A stretch of 64,000 nt of DNA from Bacillus_I endophytica_A (GTDB lineage: Bacteria; Bacillota; Bacilli; Bacillales; Bacillaceae_H), in assembly GCF_026790145.1 (NCBI RefSeq), contig NZ_JALAMS010000015.1, positions 186,001 through 250,000 of the forward strand. Direction: 5' to 3'. The translations under genes were made by a program, and so were the position numbers. Below the pieces are notes generated by a model that was not told the origin of the DNA, searched no databases, and worked only from the letters and a program-made list of their open reading frames with translations. Every line of letters starts with the position of its first letter. Positions within the stretch are counted from its first letter, which is position 1. Of the stretch, positions 7,577 through 15,759 are shown one piece after another.

Positions 7577-7859
7577 CCCTTTAATATAAAAATAGAAATT
7601 AATATTCTTTACATCTCCCAATAATAGAATTAATATTTTATATTAGCCACAAAAAGCATTGATAATTCTCCAAGCTAAACAATAATAATTACTGTAGGCA
7701 ACTTCTTGTTCAATCAAAACATTAATTAGTTAAATTAGATGTAATGGACTTAATCTTATTTATTTTGAGGTAGCAACTCACCTAAAAAATTTCATATTTT
7801 AATTTTTGTAACAACTTTGAGTTTAATAGAAAGATAATAAAAAAACATCTTTCCCTTCT

Positions 7860-8531
7860 CTAAGAAACTTGGAAACTCTCAATATAATTTAACCACTCAT
7901 TAAAGTGAGGACATAACTTTCTAATTTTATCAATTCCAATATTTTTTATTGCTATAGGTCCATGTAATGGCTTCTCATAGTTTTCAAGCTCTGCTAATAT
8001 TCTCTTTGAAGGTGCTGTTTCGCGTGAATTATTTATCAATTCGGGATTTTTATACTCATTAAAGATGTTATTTAACCTATCTAATCTCCTAATTTTATCG
8101 CTAAAAAAGTCACTTAACGAATATATATCGCAGAATATCATTGTTTCAAATTCATGCAACATAACAAAAGGATAGAAATTAGTACTACCTATATCTTGTT
8201 TTAGTTCTTTTTCTAGATGGGCAACTTTAGCATAGCAATCACCATTAGGGAGTGTGCTTTGGCCTGGAAAATTGCTTGGTAGACCATAGTAGTCAAGAAA
8301 TGTAGTTATTAAATTAAAATGTGAGGATTTTAAAAGTGCAGCAAGATCTCTTTTCACTTGATTGTAATCACCTATGCCACCTCTATGTCTACGTACCCCC
8401 TTTACTTTTTTAGTACAAACCATAGTAGTACTTAAATAAATACCCTTTTCATTAAGGTATGGTTGTAGAACCCGGTTTACAAAGGCTTCTTCAGTTTGGC
8501 CTTCGACTAAAATCATCACTTGTTTAATCAT
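7860..8531 (-). CDS. DUF4276 family protein (Toprim-like), partner of AAA ATPase
   Basis: 223 aa. The N-terminal strand and loop VMILVEGQTEEAFVNRVL is the Toprim-like signature of DUF4276 (acidic E in EGQTE), with later conserved acidic and His residues in FVMLHEFETMIF. Its start overlaps the stop of the upstream AAA ATPase gene by 4 nt (ATGA), so the two are translated together. DUF4276 next to an OLD/RecF-like ATPase recalls two-gene defence systems in which the ATPase senses phage and the Toprim-like partner is the nuclease effector. That role is inferred. Confidence 0.75.
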   Translation of the reverse strand: MIKQVMILVEGQTEEAFVNRVLQPYLNEKGIYLSTTMVCTKKVKGVRRHRGGIGDYNQVKRDLAALLKSSHFNLITTFLDYYGLPSNFPGQSTLPNGDCYAKVAHLEKELKQDIGSTNFYPFVMLHEFETMIFCDIYSLSDFFSDKIRRLDRLNNIFNEYKNPELINNSRETAPSKRILAELENYEKPLHGPIAIKNIGIDKIRKLCPHFNEWLNYIESFQVS

Positions 8532-9625
8532 TTCGGCCTACCTCCAAGCAAGTTCTTCTCCCATAGTTCACCAATCGAATATTCATCAAGCCAATCTGTT
8601 AAATCCTCACTATTTAAGCGTCGGAATTTTGAAGTATTATCTACATAATCAACTACAACAATATCTTCAGGCTCAAAATTATCTAGAAGTAAAAGCGATT
8701 GTGTTGAGATAATTACTTGTGTTTTTTTAGAAACACTCTCTAGAAGAGAAGCTAACAAATTAATAGCAAAAGGATGCAATCCAAGTTCAGGCTCATCTAA
8801 AATAACAGTATATGGTAAGTCTGGTTGTAATAATAACACTGCTATACAGATAAATCTTAATGTTCCATCAGATAGCTGACTGCTGTCAAAATACTCATCA
8901 GATTCTGTATGTAACCACTTTAAACGAATTTTGTCTTTATCTAATTCCATAGGCGATAAATCAAAATCTCTAATAAACGGAGCTACCAATTGTACAGTTT
9001 GCAACACCGCGTTGTAGTTTTCCGGATTATTCTTTTTCATTTTATATAAAAAAGCAGCAAGATTAGAGGCATCCTCTCTAAAATATTTATTATCATTAAC
9101 CGGACATGCTTGTTTCATCTTTGAAGTATCACTGGTATCATGAAAGTGATATACTTTCCATCCATTTAGATTGTTTATAACATGATCTGCTATTACAACT
9201 CTGTTTGAATGTCTTTTTGATTCTTTTCTAATCTCTGTTTCAAAATGACCTGCTCCTAAAGGTACTAATAAAGGTGTATCATAACGCTCCCCTAAAAATC
9301 CCAATGTTTCAGAAGAAAAATACAACCTTGAATCGTCTGATATCTCCCAACTAACACGATATGAATTTCGTCCAAATCGCAAATTAAATTGAATTTTTTC
9401 AGTGTTTTTCGTACCAAAATAAAATAATGTATTTGCTCCTCCAGATTTTGCTACAGCATTTTGCAAGTTTTCATTAACTAAATGATTCAAGAGCTTAAAG
9501 AATGATATAAAGTTCGACTTTCCAGAACCATTTGCCCCAATTAATACGTTAAGCGGTCTTAACTTTAAATCTAAATCCAAAATGGATTTATACCCATTAA
9601 GTTTAATATTATCTAAACCAGGCAT
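8528..9625 (-). CDS. AAA_21-type ABC/RecF-like ATPase, probable defence sensor
   Basis: 365 aa. Walker A LIGANGSGKSNFISFF near residue 33, a signature-like SSQLSDGTLRFICIAVLLL, Walker B YTVILDEPELGLHPFAI, and the switch region QVIISTQS. This is the compact AAA_21 layout found in OLD, RloC/AbiL-like and PARIS AriA-type proteins; the short middle may lack a full coiled-coil arm. It is transcribed before and overlaps the DUF4276 gene. The pair is probably an anti-phage or abortive-infection module; AbiL-like is the closest described architecture I can name. Confidence 0.78.
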   Translation of the reverse strand: MPGLDNIKLNGYKSILDLDLKLRPLNVLIGANGSGKSNFISFFKLLNHLVNENLQNAVAKSGGANTLFYFGTKNTEKIQFNLRFGRNSYRVSWEISDDSRLYFSSETLGFLGERYDTPLLVPLGAGHFETEIRKESKRHSNRVVIADHVINNLNGWKVYHFHDTSDTSKMKQACPVNDNKYFREDASNLAAFLYKMKKNNPENYNAVLQTVQLVAPFIRDFDLSPMELDKDKIRLKWLHTESDEYFDSSQLSDGTLRFICIAVLLLQPDLPYTVILDEPELGLHPFAINLLASLLESVSKKTQVIISTQSLLLLDNFEPEDIVVVDYVDNTSKFRRLNSEDLTDWLDEYSIGELWEKNLLGGRPK

Positions 9626-10300
9626 TGAATTTCCTCCTCAGAATTTCTAGTTTAATTATATATCATTGGTATCAATTTTCTAAGTAATTCTAACCATTCT
9701 GATTCTTATAAAATCCCAGAATAAATAAGTATACATTAGATTCAGTTTTCCTTACAAAATTCTAACGTTTGAATAGTTTTTAAAAGAGATAATAAGCTTC
9801 TCTTTTTACCTTCTTAATATTACTTCTACAAGCCCTTTTAGTTATAACAAAGTTCATTTTATTGGTGTTCCTTTATTAGATGTAAGAGATGAGGATATAT
9901 AAACAAAAAACATTATATAGAAAATAAAAAATTGTAACCTTTTTATCAGAGATGACCTTTTACTTTTATATTTCAAAACATTCTCGCAATCATCTCATCA
10001 CTTTTGAATTATATTTCTAATGCTTGAATATATTGTTCCGGATCTTTTGTACATTATGAAATTGAATTTTTAACAACTAAATTACTGAATTAATCACAGT
10101 TTTTTCTTCAATTAATTATAATGATATCTCGTTAGGCTATCGCCCTGTCTTTTTAGAAAAAAACCTACTAGCAAGAGGGATAACATGGGAGAGTCCATTC
10201 ACTACAAACATCCCAAAACGCCCCGCGGGGGAAAAATAAAAGGGATACCTATGAGATAAGTGCTTTTATTCAGATTAGATCTCAATAATTAAAAACAGTT
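9626..10300. other. gene-poor AT-rich gap
   Basis: No supportable gene. An open stretch on the plus strand ending near 9900 (..GVPLLDVRDEDI) has no start or ribosome binding site. The only striking element is the perfect palindrome CCCCGCGGGG at 10221-10230, GC-rich in an AT-rich background. The minus-strand stretch upstream of the AAA gene presumably holds its promoter, but no clear one is visible. Confidence 0.4.
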
Positions 10301-10855
10301 TTATCTCTTTTTTGCGTATATGGTACTTCTTGGGACACCAGTCATCTTTACTATATCATTAACACTAATCCCACTTTCCTCTCGATTAGCAAAGAGTTCT
10401 AAAGCACGTTGCAAATTCTTAGGTGGTTGGCCTGGTCTTCCCATATGTTTTCCCTGTCTTTTAGCTCTTTCTCTTCCCTCTGCTGTTCTTTCATTAATTA
10501 AATCTCTTTCAAATTCACCAATCGCTCCTAGCATGGTAAACATTAATTTACCTGATGGAGTTGAAAAATCGATTTGTTCCTTTAAAAAGACGAGTCCAAT
10601 ACCTCTATTTTCTAATTGACTAGCGATGTTATGTAAATCTTTAACCGAACGAGCAAGTCGATCTATTTTAGTTACAATAAGTTTATCCCCTTCTCGCATA
10701 TATTCTAATGCTTGCTGGAGTGCCTCTCTATTTGATTTTGATCCAGACTGTTTTTCCTGAAATATTCTAGTGCAGCCATAATCCTTTAGTAAGTCGATTT
10801 GATTTTCAAGTGACTGTCCTATAGTAGACACTCTAGCATATCCAATTAAAGCCAT
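10301..10855 (-). CDS. serine recombinase (Tn3/resolvase family)
   Basis: 184 aa. The catalytic Ser is in IGYARVSTIGQS (Ser10), followed by the resolvase core KIDRLARSVKDLHN and GEFERDLINERT, and a C-terminal Hin-type helix-turn-helix (GISVNDIVKMTGVPRSTIY). The family makes double-strand exchanges at res sites. No transposase gene or transposon ends are recognisable, so it looks like an orphan plasmid-type multimer resolvase kept by the island. Its own upstream region carries three copies of an 11-bp motif that look like its binding sites. An ATTCTCC complement (GGAGAAT) precedes the ATG. Confidence 0.9.
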   Translation of the reverse strand: MALIGYARVSTIGQSLENQIDLLKDYGCTRIFQEKQSGSKSNREALQQALEYMREGDKLIVTKIDRLARSVKDLHNIASQLENRGIGLVFLKEQIDFSTPSGKLMFTMLGAIGEFERDLINERTAEGRERAKRQGKHMGRPGQPPKNLQRALELFANREESGISVNDIVKMTGVPRSTIYAKKR

Positions 10856-10868
10856 AAAACAATTCTCC

Positions 10869-10992
10869 TGTCTAAAAGTCTATAATGTTTTATACTTTTA
10901 ATTATATACTAACTTTTAGACAACGTACACAAGGTTATCTGAATATTTTCAGGGTAAATTCTCTGGTGTACATAAGTTAATACTTTTAGACA
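10869..10992. promoter_or_regulatory. res-like site of the resolvase
   Basis: TGTCTAAAAGT at 10869-10879 is repeated inverted as ACTTTTAGACA at 10912-10922 and again at 10982-10992. Three copies of one recognition half-site directly upstream of a resolvase gene fit a res site with subsites that also autoregulate the gene. From 10993 to the metallopeptidase at 11243 only AT-rich sequence is visible. Confidence 0.6.
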
Positions 10993-11242
10993 CAAGTGCA
11001 AGCAAAAAACGAATAATATGTTTATTACTTCCTTATACTTCTTTATACTCTAGATTACTTTCTTCATAAATGAACCACTAATTCAATAATGTTCTCATTT
11101 TACTAAAAGGTTCCTCTCAAACCCATTAGATATTTACATTAACAACTTAAGTATCCTATTGAACGAGTTATCACTAACTTTTTTAGTCTTGATTTAATTT
11201 TCTTGTGTTAAAATTAGGTAAAAAGACTTTTTAGGAGGACTT

Positions 11243-12496
11243 ATGGAGGGTAAATTAATTGTAGCAGTGGTTCAGGAAAACGTTATGAGAAACAATTCGG
11301 AAGATTCCCTAGAATATACTAGGCTAGATTTATACGATAATAAAGAATTAGATAATGGCTTTAATGAGATATTAACTTCTCACTCATTTGAAAAAGAAAA
11401 AATCGTTAAAAATCTAAGAGAAAAAACTGCTATGCTAACAAACTTATTAAAACCTGGTTTTGAAATTTCTTATGGCTATCCTCCAAGACCTAAATTTGAG
11501 GTGTTTGGTGGTTATAAGATCGCTAAACGTAGACAAGCTTCTTTAGCAGCTGATTTTTCAAAAGTAAAAATTTATAATCTATACTTTCGATATTCTAATG
11601 GTAATGGACTTGGTAATCTTAATACATCTGCAATGGTATATAGAAATAAACAAGAAGAGGTCATTCTTCTTTCTCCACAGGACACAAAACAAGAAAACTC
11701 CAGATTGACAAATACTTACAAAAATATTGCTACAGATCTAGTTTTAAAGCAAGGTTCAATGAACCCAGATGAACAAAGTAAACTTCTAGATAATTTGAAA
11801 CTTTTAACGGTAAATGAGCGATGTGCCCAATCACTCCAACATGAATACGGTCATATACTACATGGGAGGCTTTTTGATTCCTTAGGTTTAAAAAATGCTG
11901 CAGATATTTACAATTGGTTTTTTCAGCATGGTTACGCCCATTTAATGAATAAACGTTCTCCTGAATTCCAAAGTGCTAGTTCTTGGGACAAAGTATACCT
12001 CTTAAAAGAATCCCTTGTTGAAGATTACAGGATTTGGTTGAACATGAAAGATAATAATGATATGTTTATACTACCAAATATTAATACTTATTATGGCGAT
12101 TTCATCACACCCGATTTACTTAAAGAAGGAGTGATACTAATGAAAAAAATGCTAAATGATGCAATTAACAATTCGTTTAAAACTAATCAAACGGAGAATT
12201 TTTCTGGTGAACCAAATCGTATTCTTCGTAGTTTAGATATTTATGAAAAAGCATCCTCAACTAATTGGAAACCAGGCTCCAATACTATGAGTGAGCAAGA
12301 TCATTTACAAGTAATGGAAGATCTTAAAAGCCTTGACTTTGATGAATCTAAATTAGAACATGAACAGTCACAGGTTATGGCAGAACTTAAAGAATTTAGA
12401 AAGCGTAAGAATATTAGAAATCCCAAGAAATTTCGGGAGCCCAAAGAACTTAGAGAATATAAAGAATTAGATAAAGAAACTTTATATCAATCTTAA
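11243..12496 (+). CDS. predicted zinc metallopeptidase (HEYGH motif), unknown family
   Basis: 417 aa with no family I recognise. Residues 200-204 read HEYGH, an HExxH zinc site, and a downstream KESLVEDYRIW (Glu256, Glu260) sits where a third ligand would be in gluzincins. There is no signal peptide or membrane segment, so it is probably cytoplasmic. The C-terminal 70 residues are charged, with repeated KEFR/KELRE-like units (KKFREPKELREYKELD). TTAGGAGGAC gives a strong ribosome binding site. It stands alone between the resolvase and the convergent helicase gene. It could be a protease effector or toxin; this is a guess from context. Confidence 0.6.
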   Translation: MEGKLIVAVVQENVMRNNSEDSLEYTRLDLYDNKELDNGFNEILTSHSFEKEKIVKNLREKTAMLTNLLKPGFEISYGYPPRPKFEVFGGYKIAKRRQASLAADFSKVKIYNLYFRYSNGNGLGNLNTSAMVYRNKQEEVILLSPQDTKQENSRLTNTYKNIATDLVLKQGSMNPDEQSKLLDNLKLLTVNERCAQSLQHEYGHILHGRLFDSLGLKNAADIYNWFFQHGYAHLMNKRSPEFQSASSWDKVYLLKESLVEDYRIWLNMKDNNDMFILPNINTYYGDFITPDLLKEGVILMKKMLNDAINNSFKTNQTENFSGEPNRILRSLDIYEKASSTNWKPGSNTMSEQDHLQVMEDLKSLDFDESKLEHEQSQVMAELKEFRKRKNIRNPKKFREPKELREYKELDKETLYQS

Positions 12497-12501
12497 CTTT
12501 T

Positions 12502-12526
12502 AAGAGTGCTCTTATGCACTCTTTTT
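12502..12526 (+). terminator. terminator of the metallopeptidase gene
   Basis: Stem AAGAGTGC / GCACTCTT followed by a T tract just after the stop codon. Confidence 0.75.
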
Positions 12527-12614
12527 ATATTTAATTATTTTCACTTATAATAATGAGATTTTTAAATTTCTCTAAAAGATAATAATAAATAATCTTACAT
12601 AGATTAAGTACATA

Positions 12615-12649
12615 AAAGGTTAGCTCACACTATAAAGAGCCAACCTTTA
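12615..12649. terminator. terminator of the DEAH helicase gene
   Basis: Stem AAAGGTTaGCTC / GAGCcAACCTTT about 20 nt downstream of the helicase stop, with A and T runs on both sides. Confidence 0.6.
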
Positions 12650-12669
12650 TTTAATATCAAAATATACCA

Positions 12670-14151
12670 TCAGTTATTCTTAAGTATCCAATATCTTTTT
12701 CCGTAAGTTTCTGAACTTCTCACATTATCTTTTTCACTTTTGATTATAAAAGGAATATTATTCTCTTCAAAGAATGAATTAATAGTTTTCATCCCCACTT
12801 TTATTGAGCCATTTTTACCTCGTAATCCATACTTATTACAAATTACATTTATTAATTCTTGCTGCTGTTCTCTAAAGATTTTTTTATCAATGTAATTATC
12901 GACCATATCTAATTGAATGAGGTCTTCTCTCTTAAGTTGTTCTAAATCGTAATATTGAATATCAGGAAAATACTTCTCAAAAAACGCCTCAAATCCATAT
13001 CTGTCCATAAATTCGTACATTTCTTCTTGATAACATAAATATGCTAGACCTGTTTTATGAACTTTTAATTGAGGACACTCTTCATAGCTAACTGGATGCA
13101 TTCTAGTAGCAAGATAGAAGGCCTTCATAGATTTGTTAATTACATCAAGGCCATATTCTTTAATGAACTCAATTTCACCAAGTTCTACAAATTCATCAAA
13201 ATAATGAAGTTGTTTTCTAAGATAACGAAGCTTTGCTTGAATAGATCTCTTAGAAATACGTTTATAATAAACATTTACTTTCTGAGTTCTAACTCGTCCA
13301 GTAGCTTGAACGAATGTATCAATATCACTGATTCCATGTATAACAACAGATTCAATTGATTCATCTTTGATTTCTGTTGCTTCAGTCATAAGTTTGGTTG
13401 TATTAAGAACATCGCACTCAAATTGGCGAGTTTCAGCAATCTGTTTGAATTCCAATGAATTTTCACGATTTCCAGAATGCAAAGTTTTGCTGTTCCCGAT
13501 ATCAAAGTCATCCATTGTATCTTTGGAATTATGATAAATAATGACTTTATTTCCTTTTTCGACTTCATTTTGAACTACTGCCGAAGCTGTTTCATTTTGT
13601 TCATAACGATACATATCCTTAACTTGATTGTTATAGTAGTTTGCTTCATGTAGCACTTCTAATTTATTTTCCCAAGGCAGGTAGTAAAGACCATCTGAAG
13701 TACCCGTCATAAAGATTTTTATAGCTTCAGTATTTTCATTCAAAAAATCAAAAGATAGTTCTGTTCTCGTATTGAAAGAGCTGTCGCTCACGAAGTAATG
13801 AGCTTCATCGCAAATGATATAGTCATAACTATGAATCATTGGATCGTTTCTTTTAATCATATTCTGAAACTGCTGGTATGATCTTATATCGAACATACCA
13901 CCTTTAAATTGACGTAAGCGTTCCCACTTATACTCTTCAAGATAATCTAATTGTTGATCTAAAGTATTTCTTCTATGGGATAGTATTAAAGTTCGTTTAT
14001 TATTTTCATCAGCAAAGGGAAGAAGGATATATCTCACCCAATAGTTTTTTCCACTATTCATTTCTGAACTGATAATATAATTTCTCCCTTTCCCTAATTT
14101 TTTTATGACATCAGTAGTAATTACATCACTTACATAAATTTTATTTTCCAT
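12670..14151 (-). CDS. SF2 DEAH-box helicase-like protein
   Basis: 493 aa. Motif I region ISSEMNSGKNYW (residues 28-38), motif II CDEAHYF (DEAH 115-118), motif III-like FMTGTSDG, and motif VI FVQATGRVRTQ, so the two helicase lobes fill residues 1-290. The C-terminal 200 residues match nothing I recognise. Motif I reads GKN where S or T normally follows the lysine, which could weaken ATP or Mg binding. Proteins of this type occur on plasmids and phages of Firmicutes. The gene is divergent from a HEPN protein gene across a structured 540-bp gap. A role in replication or defence is possible. Confidence 0.7.
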   Translation of the reverse strand: MENKIYVSDVITTDVIKKLGKGRNYIISSEMNSGKNYWVRYILLPFADENNKRTLILSHRRNTLDQQLDYLEEYKWERLRQFKGGMFDIRSYQQFQNMIKRNDPMIHSYDYIICDEAHYFVSDSSFNTRTELSFDFLNENTEAIKIFMTGTSDGLYYLPWENKLEVLHEANYYNNQVKDMYRYEQNETASAVVQNEVEKGNKVIIYHNSKDTMDDFDIGNSKTLHSGNRENSLEFKQIAETRQFECDVLNTTKLMTEATEIKDESIESVVIHGISDIDTFVQATGRVRTQKVNVYYKRISKRSIQAKLRYLRKQLHYFDEFVELGEIEFIKEYGLDVINKSMKAFYLATRMHPVSYEECPQLKVHKTGLAYLCYQEEMYEFMDRYGFEAFFEKYFPDIQYYDLEQLKREDLIQLDMVDNYIDKKIFREQQQELINVICNKYGLRGKNGSIKVGMKTINSFFEENNIPFIIKSEKDNVRSSETYGKRYWILKNN

Positions 14152-14350
14152 AGTTCATTCCTCCAGATTAGTTTTCATTACATGAGTATTCTATCTAGAG
14201 TATTGAAAACGTAAATTAAACTGGAGAACTTTTTTATTTTTATTTTCTATAAATTGAAACCAAATATGTTATTGTTCTATTTTAAATAACAAAGATAACT
14301 TTTTTGGTTTCAGTGCCTTTATAAAGAGACAAAAAAGGGGAAAACATCTA

Positions 14351-14413
14351 ATGAATGAGCACAAAACTGTACACGAGTATATATACTCATATACAAATTT
14401 GTACTCAGATTGA
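14351..14413 (+). CDS. possible 20-codon leader ORF upstream of the HEPN gene
   Basis: A 20-aa ORF, starting MNEHKTVHEY and containing four more Tyr or nearby polar residues, begins 10 nt after AAGGGG. Inside it lies the palindrome GAGTATATATACTC (14375-14388), followed by ACAAATTTGT (14393-14402). It precedes hairpins and the HEPN gene. It may be a regulatory leader peptide, or the palindromes may be operator DNA and the ORF chance. Low confidence. Confidence 0.25.
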   Translation: MNEHKTVHEYIYSYTNLYSD

Positions 14414-14465
14414 CTACTAGTTCTGACTAAAGCTTTTTTTATTTATTCTTTTTAAAAACTATCAA

Positions 14466-14604
14466 GTGTACAAGATTCAACAGGCGCGCTTTCTGCCTGA
14501 TGAACTCTTGGACACAGGTTGAAGATGAAGGCGGCGCGGTTTTCGCCGACTGAAGCTTTAACCTTCTATGCTAGAACCCTGTATATAAAATGAAAATTTT
14601 ATAT
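14466..14604. other. tandem GC-rich hairpins in the helicase-HEPN intergenic region
   Basis: Hairpin 1 (14466-14515) has 18 pairs: GTGT, CAAGA, TTCA and CAGGC pair with GCCTG, TGAA, TCTTG and ACAC, broken only by an A-G mismatch, a C bulge and an A-A mismatch. Hairpin 2 (14516-14564) pairs AGGTTGAAG with CTTTAACCT and GGCG with CGCC. Bases 14514-14520 could alternatively pair with AACCCTGT at 14576-14582. A third stem ATATAAAAT-GAAA-ATTTTATAT follows (14583-14604). This could be a small RNA, a leader, or replication or transfer DNA. No known family is recognised. Confidence 0.5.
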
Positions 14605-14689
14605 TATTAATCTAATGGCTAAGAAAACACTATAAACTCATTATAATTATGGTAATATTGTAGGAAATTGTATTTAAGGAGATTAATTA

Positions 14690-15493
14690 ATGGAATCACA
14701 GATAGAAAAGACAGTAGTAAATGAGGATAAACAAAAAATTTATGAAACAAATGCACTTAAGAGGTTTTTAATATCTATTTGGCGTACAGAAACTCTACTA
14801 AGTGTCAGCATAAAAGGATTAGAATCAGAATTAGAAGAGCATCAGGATATATTAACAAAAATAGGAAAAGTATTAAATGGAGAAAAATCAGAGGACAATA
14901 TTCAATCAGAAGAAGAATTAATAGAGCTTGAACTTAATGAAAGAGAATTAATGTTAATTAAAGCGTCAATGGATTACTCACACGAAGAGCACTCTATCTT
15001 GGATAAATATATATTTTCTATACTAACTGTATTTGTTTGGGGAACATTGGAAACATATTTATATCAGGCATTTTCAGAGTTATTTAGAAAAAATCCATCT
15101 ATGCTTAAGACCGAAAAAAATAATTTTAATACTAACGAAATTTTAGATAATCTAGAAGATCCTCTAAGTCTCCTAATTAATAAAGAAATGAATAAAGTGG
15201 GACATTTTAAGTTAAATGATTGGGCAAAATATTTAGATAAAATGCTAAAATACAATATTGATTTAAATGATCTAGAAGTGTTAAAAGGAATATATCTAGT
15301 AAGAAATATTGTTGCCCATAATACCGGAGTTGTAAGACCAGATCAATATCTACATATCCCAAGTGAAATTGAAGTAATTGATGATGAAATAGTTGTATCT
15401 AATAAATTCTTATCAAAAGCAATTGATACTATCAGAAGGGTTGTCGTGCAACTTGACCAACATATTGTAAAAAAACACTATAAATCTAATTAA
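14690..15493 (+). CDS. HEPN-domain protein (putative RNase/abortive-infection protein)
   Basis: 267 aa, highly charged and helical. LVRNIVAHNTG at residues 203-213 contains the HEPN motif R-x4-H (Arg205, His210; RN...H), which is the catalytic pair of HEPN ribonucleases. The rest, including a coiled-coil stretch at about residues 35-100, resembles large uncharacterised Firmicute HEPN proteins. AAGGAG lies upstream of the ATG. No antitoxin (MNT nucleotidyltransferase) gene is adjacent; the only neighbour upstream is the hairpin region. A defence or toxin role is inferred from the fold and the island setting. Confidence 0.6.
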   Translation: MESQIEKTVVNEDKQKIYETNALKRFLISIWRTETLLSVSIKGLESELEEHQDILTKIGKVLNGEKSEDNIQSEEELIELELNERELMLIKASMDYSHEEHSILDKYIFSILTVFVWGTLETYLYQAFSELFRKNPSMLKTEKNNFNTNEILDNLEDPLSLLINKEMNKVGHFKLNDWAKYLDKMLKYNIDLNDLEVLKGIYLVRNIVAHNTGVVRPDQYLHIPSEIEVIDDEIVVSNKFLSKAIDTIRRVVVQLDQHIVKKHYKSN

Positions 15494-15527
15494 CAAAAGT
15501 GGTGATGGTAAACCAAAGCTTTCATAT

Positions 15528-15580
15528 AAGGACCCAAGTGGTCCTTTTTTATTTTGATTAATAAAATGAGAATTTTATTG
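15528..15580 (+). terminator. HEPN gene terminator within a 52-bp repeat (copy A)
   Basis: AAGGACC-caagt-GGTCCTTTTTT. The terminator plus about 30 bp after it resemble 16988-17039 closely (one 1-nt gap and a few substitutions), so the two copies bracket the sigma/anti-sigma pair. Confidence 0.75.
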
Positions 15581-15675
15581 AACTAACGTTACAGGTTAAT
15601 TGAAGAATTTGTTTAATTTGTTCAATAAACGGGCCAGATAATTGAATAACACAAGGTATTTTATTATGTTTTAAA

Positions 15676-15710
15676 GGCAGACCTATACGTCTGCCAATTT
15701 TTTTATTTTT
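15676..15710 (+). terminator. second terminator upstream of the ECF sigma gene
   Basis: GGCAGAC-ctatac-GTCTGCC followed by a T-rich run, about 50 nt before the sigma factor start. It has no obvious gene of its own and may insulate the sigma gene or attenuate read-through. Confidence 0.65.
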
Positions 15711-15759
15711 GTAACGAATATCCTATATCGTAGTCTTATATATGAAAGGAGGTAGAAAT

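Noticed and set aside
9773..9901. Short plus-strand open stretch ending GVPLLDVRDEDI
   Set aside because: About 42 codons, no start codon or ribosome binding site, no recognised family.
10227..10260. Tn3-type terminal repeat (GGGG...TAAG) near the resolvase
   Set aside because: The span is 34 bp rather than 38, has no inverted partner in the window and no transposase; it matches only at its two ends.
14521..14556. Kink-turn (C/D-like) in hairpin 2
   Set aside because: ATGAA opposite GACTGAAG is suggestive, but the flanking pairs do not match the consensus well enough to call by eye.
15727..15750. ECF-type autoregulatory promoter (TGTAAC...CGTA) before the sigma gene
   Set aside because: Spacing is 13 nt instead of the usual 16-17, and the second element overlaps the 5' untranslated region too closely.
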